Source of the DNA: B16-G9 sp964400655
GTDB lineage: Bacteria; Bacteroidota; Bacteroidia; Bacteroidales; F082
Direction of reading: 5' to 3'
Assembly (NCBI GenBank): GCA_964400655.1
Contig: CAYNVN010000107.1
Location: forward strand, 1 to 53,574
DNA: 53,574 bases
Shown here: positions 36,180 to 45,762 of the stretch, in pieces
Numbering within the stretch: position 1 is the first letter of the stretch
Layout of the letters: each line of letters starts with the position of its first letter
Program-made: the position numbers and the translations under genes
Notes under the pieces: model-generated
The model's database searches: none
The model's input: the letters and a program-made list of their open reading frames with translations, nothing else
What the model was told of the DNA's origin: nothing

Positions 36180-38405
36180 TTAAATTAATGGCAGTTCAAC
36201 AAACATTGATGTACCTTTACCGTGTACGCTTTGGGCATAAATTTTTCCGTTCGATTCTTTTACAATTCCGTAGGAGATGGAGAGCCCGATACCGGTTCCC
36301 GATTCGGAATCTTTGGTTGAATAGAAAGGGTCGAATATTTTGTTCATAACCTCTTTTTCCATTCCTATGCCATTGTCTTTAACACAAATATACAATTTGT
36401 CATTGTCTGTAGATACCTTGATATCCACCCTTTTGACGTAAGAAGCATCGGTGTTTGTCAGTGCTTTTTTGTTTACCGCATATTTTGCATTTGACAGTAA
36501 ATTAAGCAGTACCTGTTCTATCCGGTATTCGTTGGCATGAATGTAAACGGGTTTTTTGTTGTCAGGCACCGAAAGTATGATGTTTTCGTTATCAAACTGT
36601 TGTTGCACCAACGAAAGGGTGTTGTCGAGTATGCGCATAAAATCGACCTTTTCTTTTTGTATATTCTGCTGACTCCGTGAAAAAACCCTTACATGGTTGA
36701 TAATGGTTCGGATGCGTTCAATATCTTTAAACAGTGTGCTTACCTTTTTGGAAAGGTATTCGTTGGAGAGTTCGTTTTCGTGAAGTTTATAGAGGATGTT
36801 GTCCAGGCCCATCGAAATGCCTCCGAGGGGCTGGTTGATTTCGTGTGCAAGCCCGGCTGCCAGTTCACCCATCGACTCGAGTTTTGATTTTTGAATAAGC
36901 AGTTGTTGTTGTTGTTCAACTTTTCGCACTTCTTCGTTGATTCTGTTTTCAAGGTGTTCGTTAAGCCTGTTCAGTTCATTTTGGGCGGTTTTACGAAGTG
37001 TAATGTCGGATACAAAGATAAGGGTGGCGGGTTCGGTGTCCCAGATAATACGGGTTGGTTTAAGCTCAAGCCATCGCGTTTGTTTGTTTTTTTGGGTTAA
37101 GGTAACATCAATGGTGTTAAATTCTTCGTCTTTTTCATTATTGTTGATGATAAATCTGGTTGGTTCGCGGTAGGCTTCGTCAATAAACGAGCAAAAGGGT
37201 TTTCCAATCACCTTATGGGGTATTAATCCTAATACTTCAACCATTCGCGGATTGACCATCAGGATGTGCCCTTTATGATCAACCAGAAGGATGCCGTCGT
37301 TGGCATTTTCAAAAATAAGCCGGTATTTTTCTTCGCTTTCGCGAAGCAGTTTTTCGGCATATTTACGTTCGGCAACTTCTATTTCGAGTTCGCGGGTACG
37401 TTCTTTTACGCGGTTTTCAAGGTCGGCGTTTAAGGAGATAAGCTGATACTCTACATTTTTACGGTAAAATGCAGCCCCTATGTTATGGGCCACCAGTTTC
37501 ATGGCGTTAATTTCAAATTCCGACCATTTTCTAACCGATTTACATTCGTCCAAACCGATAAATCCCCACCAGTCGCCCTGCATAAAGATTGGAATAACAA
37601 GAATGGACAATATATCCTGTGCTTGTAATGCCGTTTTTTGAGCTTTGTTAAAGTCGTTGGACACATCCCCCTGAATAATTTCGCCTGTGGAGAGTTTTTC
37701 AACCCATTCGGCAAAAACGGGTTCATCCACCGGCATATTTTTCAGTAATGTATTTTCCGACTGGCTTTCAATACCATCTGCAACCCATTCATATACCTGG
37801 CTTACCACCTCTTTCTTTTTATAACGATGTTTCTTGAAAATATACAGCCTTGACGCATCGGTTGATTTGCCAATCAATTTTAAGGTGTTGTTGATGTTTT
37901 CGTCGGTAATACCCTGTTGCAGGAACAGGGCTGTAGTTTCGCTTAATATCCTTAATATATAGTCGCTTTTTTCGCGGGCTTTTTCGGCTTCCTTTCTTTT
38001 TCTTCCCTCTTCTTCAATCTGTCTTTCCAGGAGGATCTCGTAAATTTGCTCCATCAACAGTTTCGATAGTTTTGCACTGTCGATGGGTTTGGTAAGAAAT
38101 CCCTTTACGCCGGTTTCGATGGCCTGAATAAAATATTTAACCTCAACAAAAGCCGACATCATAATAACCCGCACGTTTTTATCCTGATGCCGTATCTTTT
38201 TAATCATATCGATACCATTGATTACCGGAAGTTTAATATCGGTAATAATAATATCGGGTTTTTTTGCTTTATACACCTGAAACCCTTCGTGTCCGTTGGT
38301 TGCCGTAAGTACCTCTTTTGCCTGAGCGGCCACAAGGCGCGAATAGATGGCCCGCAAGATGTCATCGCTTTCAACCACCAGTACCGATACATTATTGACG
38401 CTCAT
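36180..38405 (-). CDS. Histidine kinase with N-terminal receiver, GAF and PAS domains
   Basis: 741 residues without membrane helices. Order: receiver (5-120, Asp56, Lys106), coiled coil (122-150), GAF (about 155-315), coiled coil (325-355), PAS (about 355-475), HisKA with phosphoacceptor His521 in LAHEINQPLGG, and HATPase (about 620-741) with NLLSNAKYAV, DNGIGM and GTGIGLS boxes. The kinase subtype resembles NtrB/DctB. A receiver at the front means the kinase itself may be controlled by another kinase, or relay within the molecule. The NtrC-type regulator follows after 5 bases. The DUF218-DUF1684 gene ends 12 bases upstream. The signal sensed by GAF/PAS is unknown. Confidence 0.93.
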   Translation of the reverse strand: MSVNNVSVLVVESDDILRAIYSRLVAAQAKEVLTATNGHEGFQVYKAKKPDIIITDIKLPVINGIDMIKKIRHQDKNVRVIMMSAFVEVKYFIQAIETGVKGFLTKPIDSAKLSKLLMEQIYEILLERQIEEEGRKRKEAEKAREKSDYILRILSETTALFLQQGITDENINNTLKLIGKSTDASRLYIFKKHRYKKKEVVSQVYEWVADGIESQSENTLLKNMPVDEPVFAEWVEKLSTGEIIQGDVSNDFNKAQKTALQAQDILSILVIPIFMQGDWWGFIGLDECKSVRKWSEFEINAMKLVAHNIGAAFYRKNVEYQLISLNADLENRVKERTRELEIEVAERKYAEKLLRESEEKYRLIFENANDGILLVDHKGHILMVNPRMVEVLGLIPHKVIGKPFCSFIDEAYREPTRFIINNNEKDEEFNTIDVTLTQKNKQTRWLELKPTRIIWDTEPATLIFVSDITLRKTAQNELNRLNEHLENRINEEVRKVEQQQQLLIQKSKLESMGELAAGLAHEINQPLGGISMGLDNILYKLHENELSNEYLSKKVSTLFKDIERIRTIINHVRVFSRSQQNIQKEKVDFMRILDNTLSLVQQQFDNENIILSVPDNKKPVYIHANEYRIEQVLLNLLSNAKYAVNKKALTNTDASYVKRVDIKVSTDNDKLYICVKDNGIGMEKEVMNKIFDPFYSTKDSESGTGIGLSISYGIVKESNGKIYAQSVHGKGTSMFVELPLI

Positions 38406-38417
38406 TTCAACAGGAGT

Positions 38418-39650
38418 TTAATGGTTTTCAGAGTATTTTTTTTCACCGGCTAAGATATAAATATTAAGGTGATTTTCAAACGGCACCAAAGGGCACGACC
38501 AACGGTCGGAATAGGCACAATAGGGATTGTATGCTTTATTGAAATCCAAAACCGTGCTTCCCGATGCTGGAATTTTCAAATCGAGGTATCTGCCTGCACC
38601 GTACGTGGTTTTTCCGTTGGTTTTATCGCGAAAGGGGATAAATAGAAAACCGCCGTATTCGGGGTCATCCATAAATCCGATGTTTTGATAGGCGGTAAGT
38701 GTTTGAACGGTGTCGCCCACCCGAAATTTCAAATGACCATACACCCTGTATTTTGGTTTCCGTGCCGTATTGGTGGCCATACCAAATATTTCACCGCCGG
38801 TGTCAACCGTAAATTGGGCCGTAAGCCTGAACATGGTATCAATATCGTAATAAAGCGGATCGTGATAATTGTTATAAAACCGGTTGCTGTCAAGGGGTGT
38901 TTTGTCGGGGTCGGAAAACTCCTCTACGGCTTTTTGTCGTATCAGTAATATGGAATCGATATATTGCCCCTCAGCAATCTTTTTTTTGTAGTGCTCAATG
39001 TCGGGATGAAAAAACAACCTCACAAAACAGTAAGCCATCAGTTCGTTTCCCACATTACGGAATCCTTTGCTGTTTTGCCACCAGTGTACAGGGTCGAACG
39101 AAATATCCCTGTCGGCATAAATCCCAATTTTATATTCATCGCCAAAGGCCTTTTTAAACATAAGCAGGCTGCGGCGCGAATGCACGCCGAGCGAATAGAT
39201 ATTAAACGACTTATCCCATTGCGGATGCTGTTCGAATATCATTTTACTCATCACCGCCATGGAATAGGTGCGGTCGCGCAATATTGTGGATGGAATACCA
39301 GCAAGATAAATGGTATCGGTAAACCCCATTTTTTTTATTTCGGCTGCCGTGGCCTCGGCCACATTATGAACACCTGTAACAGACTGCCACTGCTGAACGG
39401 GAATACCGGTAACAATCAGGTTTTGATAATGTCCTTTTTTAAATAGTTTAACTGCCTTTTTTAACGAGTAGTCGGGAATCCACCCTTCGATGATCATATT
39501 TTTTGATTTCACCGGCGCGTTGACCGTTAAAAAACGGTAGCTGTTTATCAGCAGCAGTTTAACAACAATAAACAGAATCAGTCCTGTAAGCAGCCATCCC
39601 AAAAGGGTAGGGCGGCGGCATGTTTTCTTTTTAAAGAGTCTGATCTTCAT
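38418..39650 (-). CDS. DUF218 (SanA/YdcF-like) and DUF1684 fusion, membrane-anchored
   Basis: 410 residues. A basic N-terminus is followed by one membrane helix (about 17-37), so the rest is probably periplasmic. Residues of about 45-200 resemble the DUF218 fold of SanA, YdcF and ElyC (NMIIEGWIPDYSLKKAV, NLIVTGIP, LGVHSRRSLLMFKKAF). Residues of about 300-408 end in the DUF1684 signature (DFNKAYNPYCAYS, WSCPLVPFENHLNIYILAGEKKY). SanA-type proteins affect envelope integrity, and DUF1684 is uncharacterised; the joint role is unknown. Spacing is 16 bases from the D15 barrel gene and 12 bases to the kinase, so they are probably one transcript. Confidence 0.78.
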   Translation of the reverse strand: MKIRLFKKKTCRRPTLLGWLLTGLILFIVVKLLLINSYRFLTVNAPVKSKNMIIEGWIPDYSLKKAVKLFKKGHYQNLIVTGIPVQQWQSVTGVHNVAEATAAEIKKMGFTDTIYLAGIPSTILRDRTYSMAVMSKMIFEQHPQWDKSFNIYSLGVHSRRSLLMFKKAFGDEYKIGIYADRDISFDPVHWWQNSKGFRNVGNELMAYCFVRLFFHPDIEHYKKKIAEGQYIDSILLIRQKAVEEFSDPDKTPLDSNRFYNNYHDPLYYDIDTMFRLTAQFTVDTGGEIFGMATNTARKPKYRVYGHLKFRVGDTVQTLTAYQNIGFMDDPEYGGFLFIPFRDKTNGKTTYGAGRYLDLKIPASGSTVLDFNKAYNPYCAYSDRWSCPLVPFENHLNIYILAGEKKYSENH

Positions 39651-39666
39651 ATTAATTTATTAATCG

Positions 39667-40833
39667 TTAAAATGCTTCGCCAAAACCAAAGAAGAAAAAG
39701 TGCTGATCTTTCGAGATTCCGTAATCAAATCGGATATTCGCTTTATGCTGACTGTCAACCATCAGGCGGAGTCCTGCGCCTGCCGACCAGTGTATGCCGT
39801 TTAGGGTATAGCCGTTAAAGTCGGGGGCTACCTCACCCACGCCTCCGAAAGCAACGGCAGAGATTATCCAATAAACGGGAAATCGTATTTCCGACTGAAC
39901 AACGGTCATTAATTTATCGCGATAGCGCCCCAGGTATATACCCCGCATCTTTTCGCCGCCACCCATTAATGCAAGCGATTGTACCGGAATATCGCCCCAG
40001 TTAACCTCGGAGTAAAACTGTGTGGCAAGGGTTACTTTTTTGGCAAGCGGAAAATATTTACGATAATCAACTAAAAAGTAACTGAAATTAAAATCGCTTC
40101 CAAAAGCCTGATTATAAGTTACCCACGCCGCCACAAGATAACTTCCCTTGTGCGCATTTATGTTGTTATCTCTTGCTTCGTTGTACAACATCAACCCTAA
40201 ACCCGATTGTATTCCTTCGTTTTTGTATAGGGATGAATCCTGCGGACAGGTAATGGAATCTTCGGGGTTGGTATAATTAATTTTTGTGAAATTTTTAAAA
40301 CGATAAATCAGGCTGGCATAAACTTTTTTATAAAATTTATAACCAATGGCATCCATAAACTCTTTCTGTTCAAAAGTTATCAAACACTCATCAGACAGTT
40401 TGGTGTTGTTTCCCGTTCCGTAATATAACGAAGGGAAACTAAGAATTATAAACTGGGAATAGTTTCGCCAGCCCGACTTTCCGAAAAACAGGTCGGAATT
40501 GACAACAAATTTATATTGATTGTTCAGTGTGTAGTAAGCCAGTCCCGTAACGGTTGATGAAGGTACGGTACTGTCGTTTCTTACATTTTTTCCCAGCTTA
40601 AAGGAGTTGAATTTGGTAAGCCCGAACAACCAGTTGGTTTCGGTATTATACGACACCACCGGCAACGGAAACCATTTTACAATCCACTCCATTTTGTCAT
40701 TAATCTTTTCAAAAGCCGATCTGTGGTCAACAACTGTGTCGGCAGCCTGTTGCGACAGGGCATTAAACGACAATCCAATAAGTAGTAACAACAGCGGTAA
40801 TTTAATAAAGTAGGAGGGAAGAAATTTTTTCAT
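39667..40833 (-). CDS. BamA/TamA (D15 surface antigen) family outer-membrane barrel
   Basis: 388 residues from the ATG at 40833. The longer TTG start (40860) overlaps a -7 box and is rejected. The signal peptide ends near ALSQQ. There are no POTRA domains; the protein is almost entirely barrel, with the C-terminal family pattern GGGEKMRGIYLGRYRDKLM, followed by a GAGLRLMVD region, ending in FGFGEAF with terminal Phe. Free-standing D15 barrels without POTRA occur in Bacteroidota; function is unknown. It is the first gene of a likely unit with DUF218-DUF1684, kinase and regulator. Confidence 0.85.
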   Translation of the reverse strand: MKKFLPSYFIKLPLLLLLIGLSFNALSQQAADTVVDHRSAFEKINDKMEWIVKWFPLPVVSYNTETNWLFGLTKFNSFKLGKNVRNDSTVPSSTVTGLAYYTLNNQYKFVVNSDLFFGKSGWRNYSQFIILSFPSLYYGTGNNTKLSDECLITFEQKEFMDAIGYKFYKKVYASLIYRFKNFTKINYTNPEDSITCPQDSSLYKNEGIQSGLGLMLYNEARDNNINAHKGSYLVAAWVTYNQAFGSDFNFSYFLVDYRKYFPLAKKVTLATQFYSEVNWGDIPVQSLALMGGGEKMRGIYLGRYRDKLMTVVQSEIRFPVYWIISAVAFGGVGEVAPDFNGYTLNGIHWSAGAGLRLMVDSQHKANIRFDYGISKDQHFFFFGFGEAF

Positions 40834-40857
40834 GCAGATATTGTTTGTTGAGAGTTT

Positions 40858-40865
40858 CAAAGATA
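40858..40865 (-). promoter_or_regulatory. -7 box for the D15 barrel/two-component unit
   Basis: TATCTTTG on the minus strand fits TAnnTTTG, 24 bases before the ATG at 40833. No -33 TTTG at the expected distance. It fixes the start of the barrel gene. Confidence 0.45.
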
Positions 40866-40970
40866 AAACAATAATCTTAAGTACACGACGGTTTCCCGTC
40901 AGGAAAAGCGAAAAGGTTATCCGTTATAATGGACGGAAAACGTGCAACACCTGCAAAAAAACCTGTAATT

Positions 40971-42722
40971 TTAAAATCGGTACGCTATTCCCAGCATAAA
41001 CTCAATTCCGTAAGCAGGATGCAGGTAATAGTAGTCATACTCGTGATTAAGCAAATTTGTAACCCTCAGGAAAGCCGAAAAATTTTCATTATGAAAATAA
41101 TCAAGCCCTACATTTATGTCGGTAAATCCAGAAAGTTCGTAAAACGAGGAAGTGCTTCCCATGGCAGCCCACCGTTTACCCACGTAAATAACTTCTACCC
41201 AGGGTTTAAATTTATTATTAATAAGATACGAACCGCCGGCCTTTACCTGCGAAAGCAGTCTTCCGAAAGGCTTTTTATAAGTATTAAGCGAGTAGCTGTT
41301 GTATTCATAGGAGGCATACAAATCGATTTTTCGTGTAACCGAATAGCTTAATCGGGCCGTCATGGTAAAAAGGCTTCCGGTATCGGTTACAATAAGAAAT
41401 TCATTTTTGTAGTCGTTATTAACGATTGGCATTGTGAGTGTTGGAAATTCATTGAAATAGAAATAATCGTTCTCAAAGAAAGTCCATGCCGCTTTTACAT
41501 CAAAACCAACCTGTTTGCCCACATTTCCTTTCAATCCGCCAAAGAAACCAATTTTGTTGTTGGTCCATGTATCGGGGATTACAGATGAGATGAACGGATT
41601 TTCTTCCGACAGTTTGCGGTAACTGTTTTTTTTGTATCCGCCATCAAGACCGGCATATAACTGAAGATATTCGGGCAGGAGGTTCATGCTGACCTCAATA
41701 TCGGGGAAAACCCTGAATTTTGAAACCGAATCGGCTTTGAGATAAGCCAGCCTGATGCCTGCTTTAAACCTGAAGATACCGAAACCTGCTCTGAAATAGG
41801 GGGTGGCATCGACAAAGATGTCAGAAGTGCTTAATGTTGAGTCGTTGTTTCCGTAATATTCAATATTGCCGTCAATTCCCAGATACTGATACTCCGACAA
41901 GTCGGTTACATGAAACGATTTATGGAAATCGAAGTTTAATGCCGCCGACAATTCGGAGGATTGATGCTTATCGAAATAATAATAGGTTTTAAGCCCGATG
42001 GTATGATGCAGCTTGTCGTTACTTTTATAATGGCTTACAAACTTAGTGTCGAAAAATGCAAGATTATAAGCCTGCTTAAGAATGGCGGAGTCGGAGTTCG
42101 CGGAAGGGTAATCGCTTTCGGGAAAATAGTAACGATTGGTATTATAGCGGTAGCCGGCATTAAACGACAGGGTTTGATAACGGAAAAACTTATCAAATCC
42201 CAGTTCTGCCACTGTTGAAGAATAGGGAGCCGAAGAGTAACCTTCAATTTTTCCGAAAGTGGAAATATGCTTTAAACGGGCATCGAACCTGAATTTACCC
42301 TTATGGGTTTGCGAGTGGAACAGCTCGGCATAGGGTGTTAAGCGGCTTCCGAAACCTGCTTTTATCAGATTGTTGTATATATCGCCCGGCTTGCCGGCAC
42401 GAATAGAAGCCGGCTTGATGGCTTTAAAGGTAATGGGTGCGTAAAAGTTTTTATTGATGGGGGTAAAAACAAAATCATTGGTGATTGAAGGTAGTTCGGG
42501 AGGCTCGGGCGAAAGCGATATTTTATAACTCTGATTTACCGACGGGTCAACCGAACCGACAATGACCACCTGTTCGTTATGGCCGGTTTGCGTGTTTTGT
42601 GCATGTAACGACAGGGCCAGCATAAATACCGGTAACAGCAATATAACCTTAAACTTTGTCATACTGTAAAGCGGATTGTGTGTCATGGTCAACCAATTAA
42701 TTTTTATTGTCGATTTATTCAT
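40971..42722 (-). CDS. TonB-dependent-receptor-like outer-membrane barrel without plug
   Basis: 583 residues from the ATG at 42722. That start follows AAAGGAGG by seven bases, a clear Shine-Dalgarno rare for this phylum, and overlaps the stop of the TPR gene by 8 bases. ATGs at 42686 and 42662 are alternatives; the hydrophobic signal core begins at the latter and ends LHAQ. After about 75 residues with no TonB box or plug domain, the protein is made of alternating beta strands; the C-terminal part (NVGLDYFHNENFSAFLRV, then NLLNHEY) is that of TonB-dependent receptors, ending in YRF. Probably an outer-membrane partner of the TPR protein encoded before it. Substrate unknown. Confidence 0.8.
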   Translation of the reverse strand: MNKSTIKINWLTMTHNPLYSMTKFKVILLLPVFMLALSLHAQNTQTGHNEQVVIVGSVDPSVNQSYKISLSPEPPELPSITNDFVFTPINKNFYAPITFKAIKPASIRAGKPGDIYNNLIKAGFGSRLTPYAELFHSQTHKGKFRFDARLKHISTFGKIEGYSSAPYSSTVAELGFDKFFRYQTLSFNAGYRYNTNRYYFPESDYPSANSDSAILKQAYNLAFFDTKFVSHYKSNDKLHHTIGLKTYYYFDKHQSSELSAALNFDFHKSFHVTDLSEYQYLGIDGNIEYYGNNDSTLSTSDIFVDATPYFRAGFGIFRFKAGIRLAYLKADSVSKFRVFPDIEVSMNLLPEYLQLYAGLDGGYKKNSYRKLSEENPFISSVIPDTWTNNKIGFFGGLKGNVGKQVGFDVKAAWTFFENDYFYFNEFPTLTMPIVNNDYKNEFLIVTDTGSLFTMTARLSYSVTRKIDLYASYEYNSYSLNTYKKPFGRLLSQVKAGGSYLINNKFKPWVEVIYVGKRWAAMGSTSSFYELSGFTDINVGLDYFHNENFSAFLRVTNLLNHEYDYYYLHPAYGIEFMLGIAYRF

Positions 42723-45700
42723 TTTCGGCCTCCTTTCCACTCTTTTCGGCGGGTTTGGCACTTTCAATTCTTTGTAATTTTTCGCGGGCCTCCTTTTTAA
42801 TGTCATCATCACCCGAATAGTTATCAATAATACTCTTTAAGGTTTGTTCGGCCTGAAAGCTGTTATCTCTGTACAAATAGATGTCGGACAACAGGATAAA
42901 CCCTTTGGCCACCCAGTATTCAAAGTCGGAATAGTGATCGGAAAGCTGATATATCAGCTCCTCCGACTTTTTATCGTCTTTATTTTTGAAAGCGATAAGT
43001 GCCTGATAGTATTTGGCTTCGGCTCCCAGCTCTCCCGATGTCAGTTTGTCGGTAATGGCAAACTCGCGGGCAGCTTCGGCAAAGTTACCCTTACCGTAAG
43101 CATTTTTGGCAATAACATAGTGGGCAAATACTATCTGGTTTTCGCTAACCTTATCGGTTTTCAGCAGTTTGCGGGCAGCATCTGCGGCCGCCTGCCCTTT
43201 GCCGGTATAAAAGGCGCTTCGCATCATACCGTCAAGCGATTCCAAAACAATCGATTTGGTTTCGGCACGCGCTTCGAGCCGTGCATAATATTCAAATGAT
43301 TTATCAAAGTTTTTATTGTCGAACTCCAGCCGGGCAGCCATCAGCAGAGCTTTTAAAGTAAACTCGTTATCCGGAAATTCTAAAATCTTTTCATAATAAA
43401 CCAATGCCATTTTCCGGTCGTTTTGCTTGCCGAAGCAGTCGGCAAGGTAGTAGTACGATTTTAACACAAATCCGCCTTTGGGGAATTTGTTAACATATTT
43501 CGATAATGCCTCGATGGCGCGGTTACAATTGTTGTTGATATAATAATTCTCGCCTGTAACAAAGGTGAGCGAATCCTGCTCGGAAGTTGAAACCTGAATA
43601 AAATCAAGTCCTTTGGCATAGGCAAAATACTCGTCCACACGGCCGGTTTCGGTGTAAATATCCTTTAAAGTATTGAGTGCCTCCTTAGCCTCGTTTGAAG
43701 CCGGATAATTGTTTACCACCTTTTTAAGGGTAGTAATGGCTTCGTTGTATTGATTGTTGTTGTAATAAAGCAATCCTATCTTTGTCAGCGCCTTTTTGGC
43801 ATAAACACTCTTTGGCTTTTCTTTCACCAGCTTATCGAAACTGGTAATGGCGTGGCGCTGGTCGTGCAAAATAAGGTAGGTTGATCCGGTTTCGTAAAGC
43901 ACCTCGGTGTAGAGCGGTGAATTTCTGAACTGCCTTGCAAAAGCGGTAAGCACCATGATTTTTTTATCGAATTTACCCTGTGCTCCGTAACAGGAGGCCT
44001 TTTGAAACATGGCATAGTCGGCATCCTGTGCTCCGGCACGCACCACGGCATCGTACAAATTGAGCGCCCGTTGAAAATCTTTTTTAATGTAATAGGAATC
44101 GGCCAAACGAAGCCGGGCATCGGTAATAAGCCTGTCGGGTGCTTTACCGTATTTGATAAAGCGGTTGAAATTGCTGACGGCGGCATCATAATTTTTTTTG
44201 TTGAAAGCCGTATATCCGAGGTTGTAAAGTGCCGTTGAATAGAGGTTAAGCGTAACGGCATTGCGCTGTTTTAAAAAGCGCCGGTAATACTTTTCGGCAT
44301 CCGAAAACCGGCGCAGCTGATAATAAGCATCACCCTTCCAGTAAAGGGTTTTGGTATAAATATCTTTATCTACCGGATATTTCAGGGCTTTATCGAAAAA
44401 GGTGTTGGCACCGTTATAGTCGGAACGCCTGAACAACTCAACGCCCTTTGAATAGGCCAGATTCTGATAGATTTTTTGCAGCTTTTTATCGGGTTTTCCC
44501 GATTTGTCGATGGACTCGAGGGCTGCCTGATAATTTTTTGATGTAAGGAAAAGTTGTACCAGTAAATCGTAGGCTTCGTCAATGCGGGGCGAATCCTGAT
44601 TGTTTTTTATAAACCCTTCCATGATTTTGATTTCATCATTGTAAGGGTCGCCACCCGACCGAATGGTGGTTTTGGCATAGCTAAAGAGGGCATCGGTTGT
44701 AATTTCGTTGTTCCCTTTCATTTTATATGCTTTAAGAAAAGCATCGCGGGCAAACTTTTCCTGTTGCGTGTTAAGGTAGCAATAACCAAGGTAGTACCAT
44801 GCGCTTTGGGCTATTTCGCCCGTTGTTTTTGTGGCGGGCTGAAAATTGCCGATGGCGGCATTGAACATGTCTGCCTTATATTTAACAATTCCGATTTTAT
44901 AATTTTCTTCGGGACTGATGTTGCGGGTACTTCGCTCGTAAAGCTTGAAATATTTAAGGGCTAAATCGTACTTTTTCAGCTCATAATACGAGTTGGCAAT
45001 CAAACGGGCAATTTCACCTTTGGATTTGGACGGTGCGTTCCGGTAATACCTTTCGGCCTTGTCAACCACCTTTTGATACTCCTTTTTCTCGAAATAGATA
45101 TGTACCAGATAATCGGGAATGTATTTGCGGAAGCGGCGGTTGTTTTCAATTTTTTTAAAAGCTTTAAGGGCTTCATCGTAGTTGTGTTTCAGATATTGGA
45201 TATGGGCGTAGTAGTAATAGGCTGGTGCGGCATAAGGCCCTTGTGTGTCCATCACCCTTTTAAAATTTGCCAGTGCCTGATCGGGCTTATTGATTTTCAG
45301 CAACGAATATCCGGTTTTATAATAGTACTCCGCTTTTTGACCGGACGAAAGGCTCGTGGCACGCACTTTTTTAAATGATTCGAGGGCATACCTGTATTTT
45401 CTTTTGTCGAAATAGAGCCTTCCCATCTCAAAATATACCGAAGCAAGACGGGCACTTTCGGGGTATTTCTTCACAAACTCAGTGGCAAGCGACAGGGCAT
45501 CGCTGTTTTTCATTTCAACGGCACAAACCAAACGGTAATATTCGGCATTTTCAACAAAAATATTGTCATCATCATCTATTTGTTTGATGTAATCTTCAAA
45601 AAGTTTTCCCGCAGGGCCGTAAATTTTTTGGGTGTAAAGGTCCATGGCTTTACGATAGGTTATTTCCGGCTCCGAATAGTACACCGGTTTTTGAGCCGTA

Positions 45701-45762
45701 ACACCAAAAGAAAAGAGCATCAGCCATAAAACAAAGCTGAATTTGAAAAGGTTATATTTCAT
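42715..45762 (-). CDS. Large periplasmic tetratricopeptide repeat protein
   Basis: 1015 residues from the ATG at 45762, which directly precedes a signal peptide (about 24 residues, ending VTAQ); the upstream ATG at 45807 would add 15 residues. From residue 30 to nearly the end the protein is a continuous array of TPR-type helix pairs (Ala-Leu-rich with recurring YYxxGxxYY and A-x-xxF patterns), so a long superhelical scaffold in the periplasm is likely. The C-terminus is charged (KPAEKSGKEAENE). The next gene, overlapping by 8 bases, encodes an outer-membrane barrel. The pair suggests a scaffold plus barrel; no catalytic domain is seen. Confidence 0.88.
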   Translation of the reverse strand: MKYNLFKFSFVLWLMLFSFGVTAQKPVYYSEPEITYRKAMDLYTQKIYGPAGKLFEDYIKQIDDDDNIFVENAEYYRLVCAVEMKNSDALSLATEFVKKYPESARLASVYFEMGRLYFDKRKYRYALESFKKVRATSLSSGQKAEYYYKTGYSLLKINKPDQALANFKRVMDTQGPYAAPAYYYYAHIQYLKHNYDEALKAFKKIENNRRFRKYIPDYLVHIYFEKKEYQKVVDKAERYYRNAPSKSKGEIARLIANSYYELKKYDLALKYFKLYERSTRNISPEENYKIGIVKYKADMFNAAIGNFQPATKTTGEIAQSAWYYLGYCYLNTQQEKFARDAFLKAYKMKGNNEITTDALFSYAKTTIRSGGDPYNDEIKIMEGFIKNNQDSPRIDEAYDLLVQLFLTSKNYQAALESIDKSGKPDKKLQKIYQNLAYSKGVELFRRSDYNGANTFFDKALKYPVDKDIYTKTLYWKGDAYYQLRRFSDAEKYYRRFLKQRNAVTLNLYSTALYNLGYTAFNKKNYDAAVSNFNRFIKYGKAPDRLITDARLRLADSYYIKKDFQRALNLYDAVVRAGAQDADYAMFQKASCYGAQGKFDKKIMVLTAFARQFRNSPLYTEVLYETGSTYLILHDQRHAITSFDKLVKEKPKSVYAKKALTKIGLLYYNNNQYNEAITTLKKVVNNYPASNEAKEALNTLKDIYTETGRVDEYFAYAKGLDFIQVSTSEQDSLTFVTGENYYINNNCNRAIEALSKYVNKFPKGGFVLKSYYYLADCFGKQNDRKMALVYYEKILEFPDNEFTLKALLMAARLEFDNKNFDKSFEYYARLEARAETKSIVLESLDGMMRSAFYTGKGQAAADAARKLLKTDKVSENQIVFAHYVIAKNAYGKGNFAEAAREFAITDKLTSGELGAEAKYYQALIAFKNKDDKKSEELIYQLSDHYSDFEYWVAKGFILLSDIYLYRDNSFQAEQTLKSIIDNYSGDDDIKKEAREKLQRIESAKPAEKSGKEAENE

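Noticed and set aside
40887..40900. Terminator between the two outer-membrane barrel genes
   Set aside because: A five-base stem GACGG/CCGTC is seen but it is too short and lacks a U-tract on the minus strand.
42723..42827. N-terminal extension of the plugless barrel protein into the TPR gene
   Set aside because: The extension is highly basic and lies in the end of the TPR coding sequence; the ATG at 42722 has a strong Shine-Dalgarno and a nearby signal peptide.
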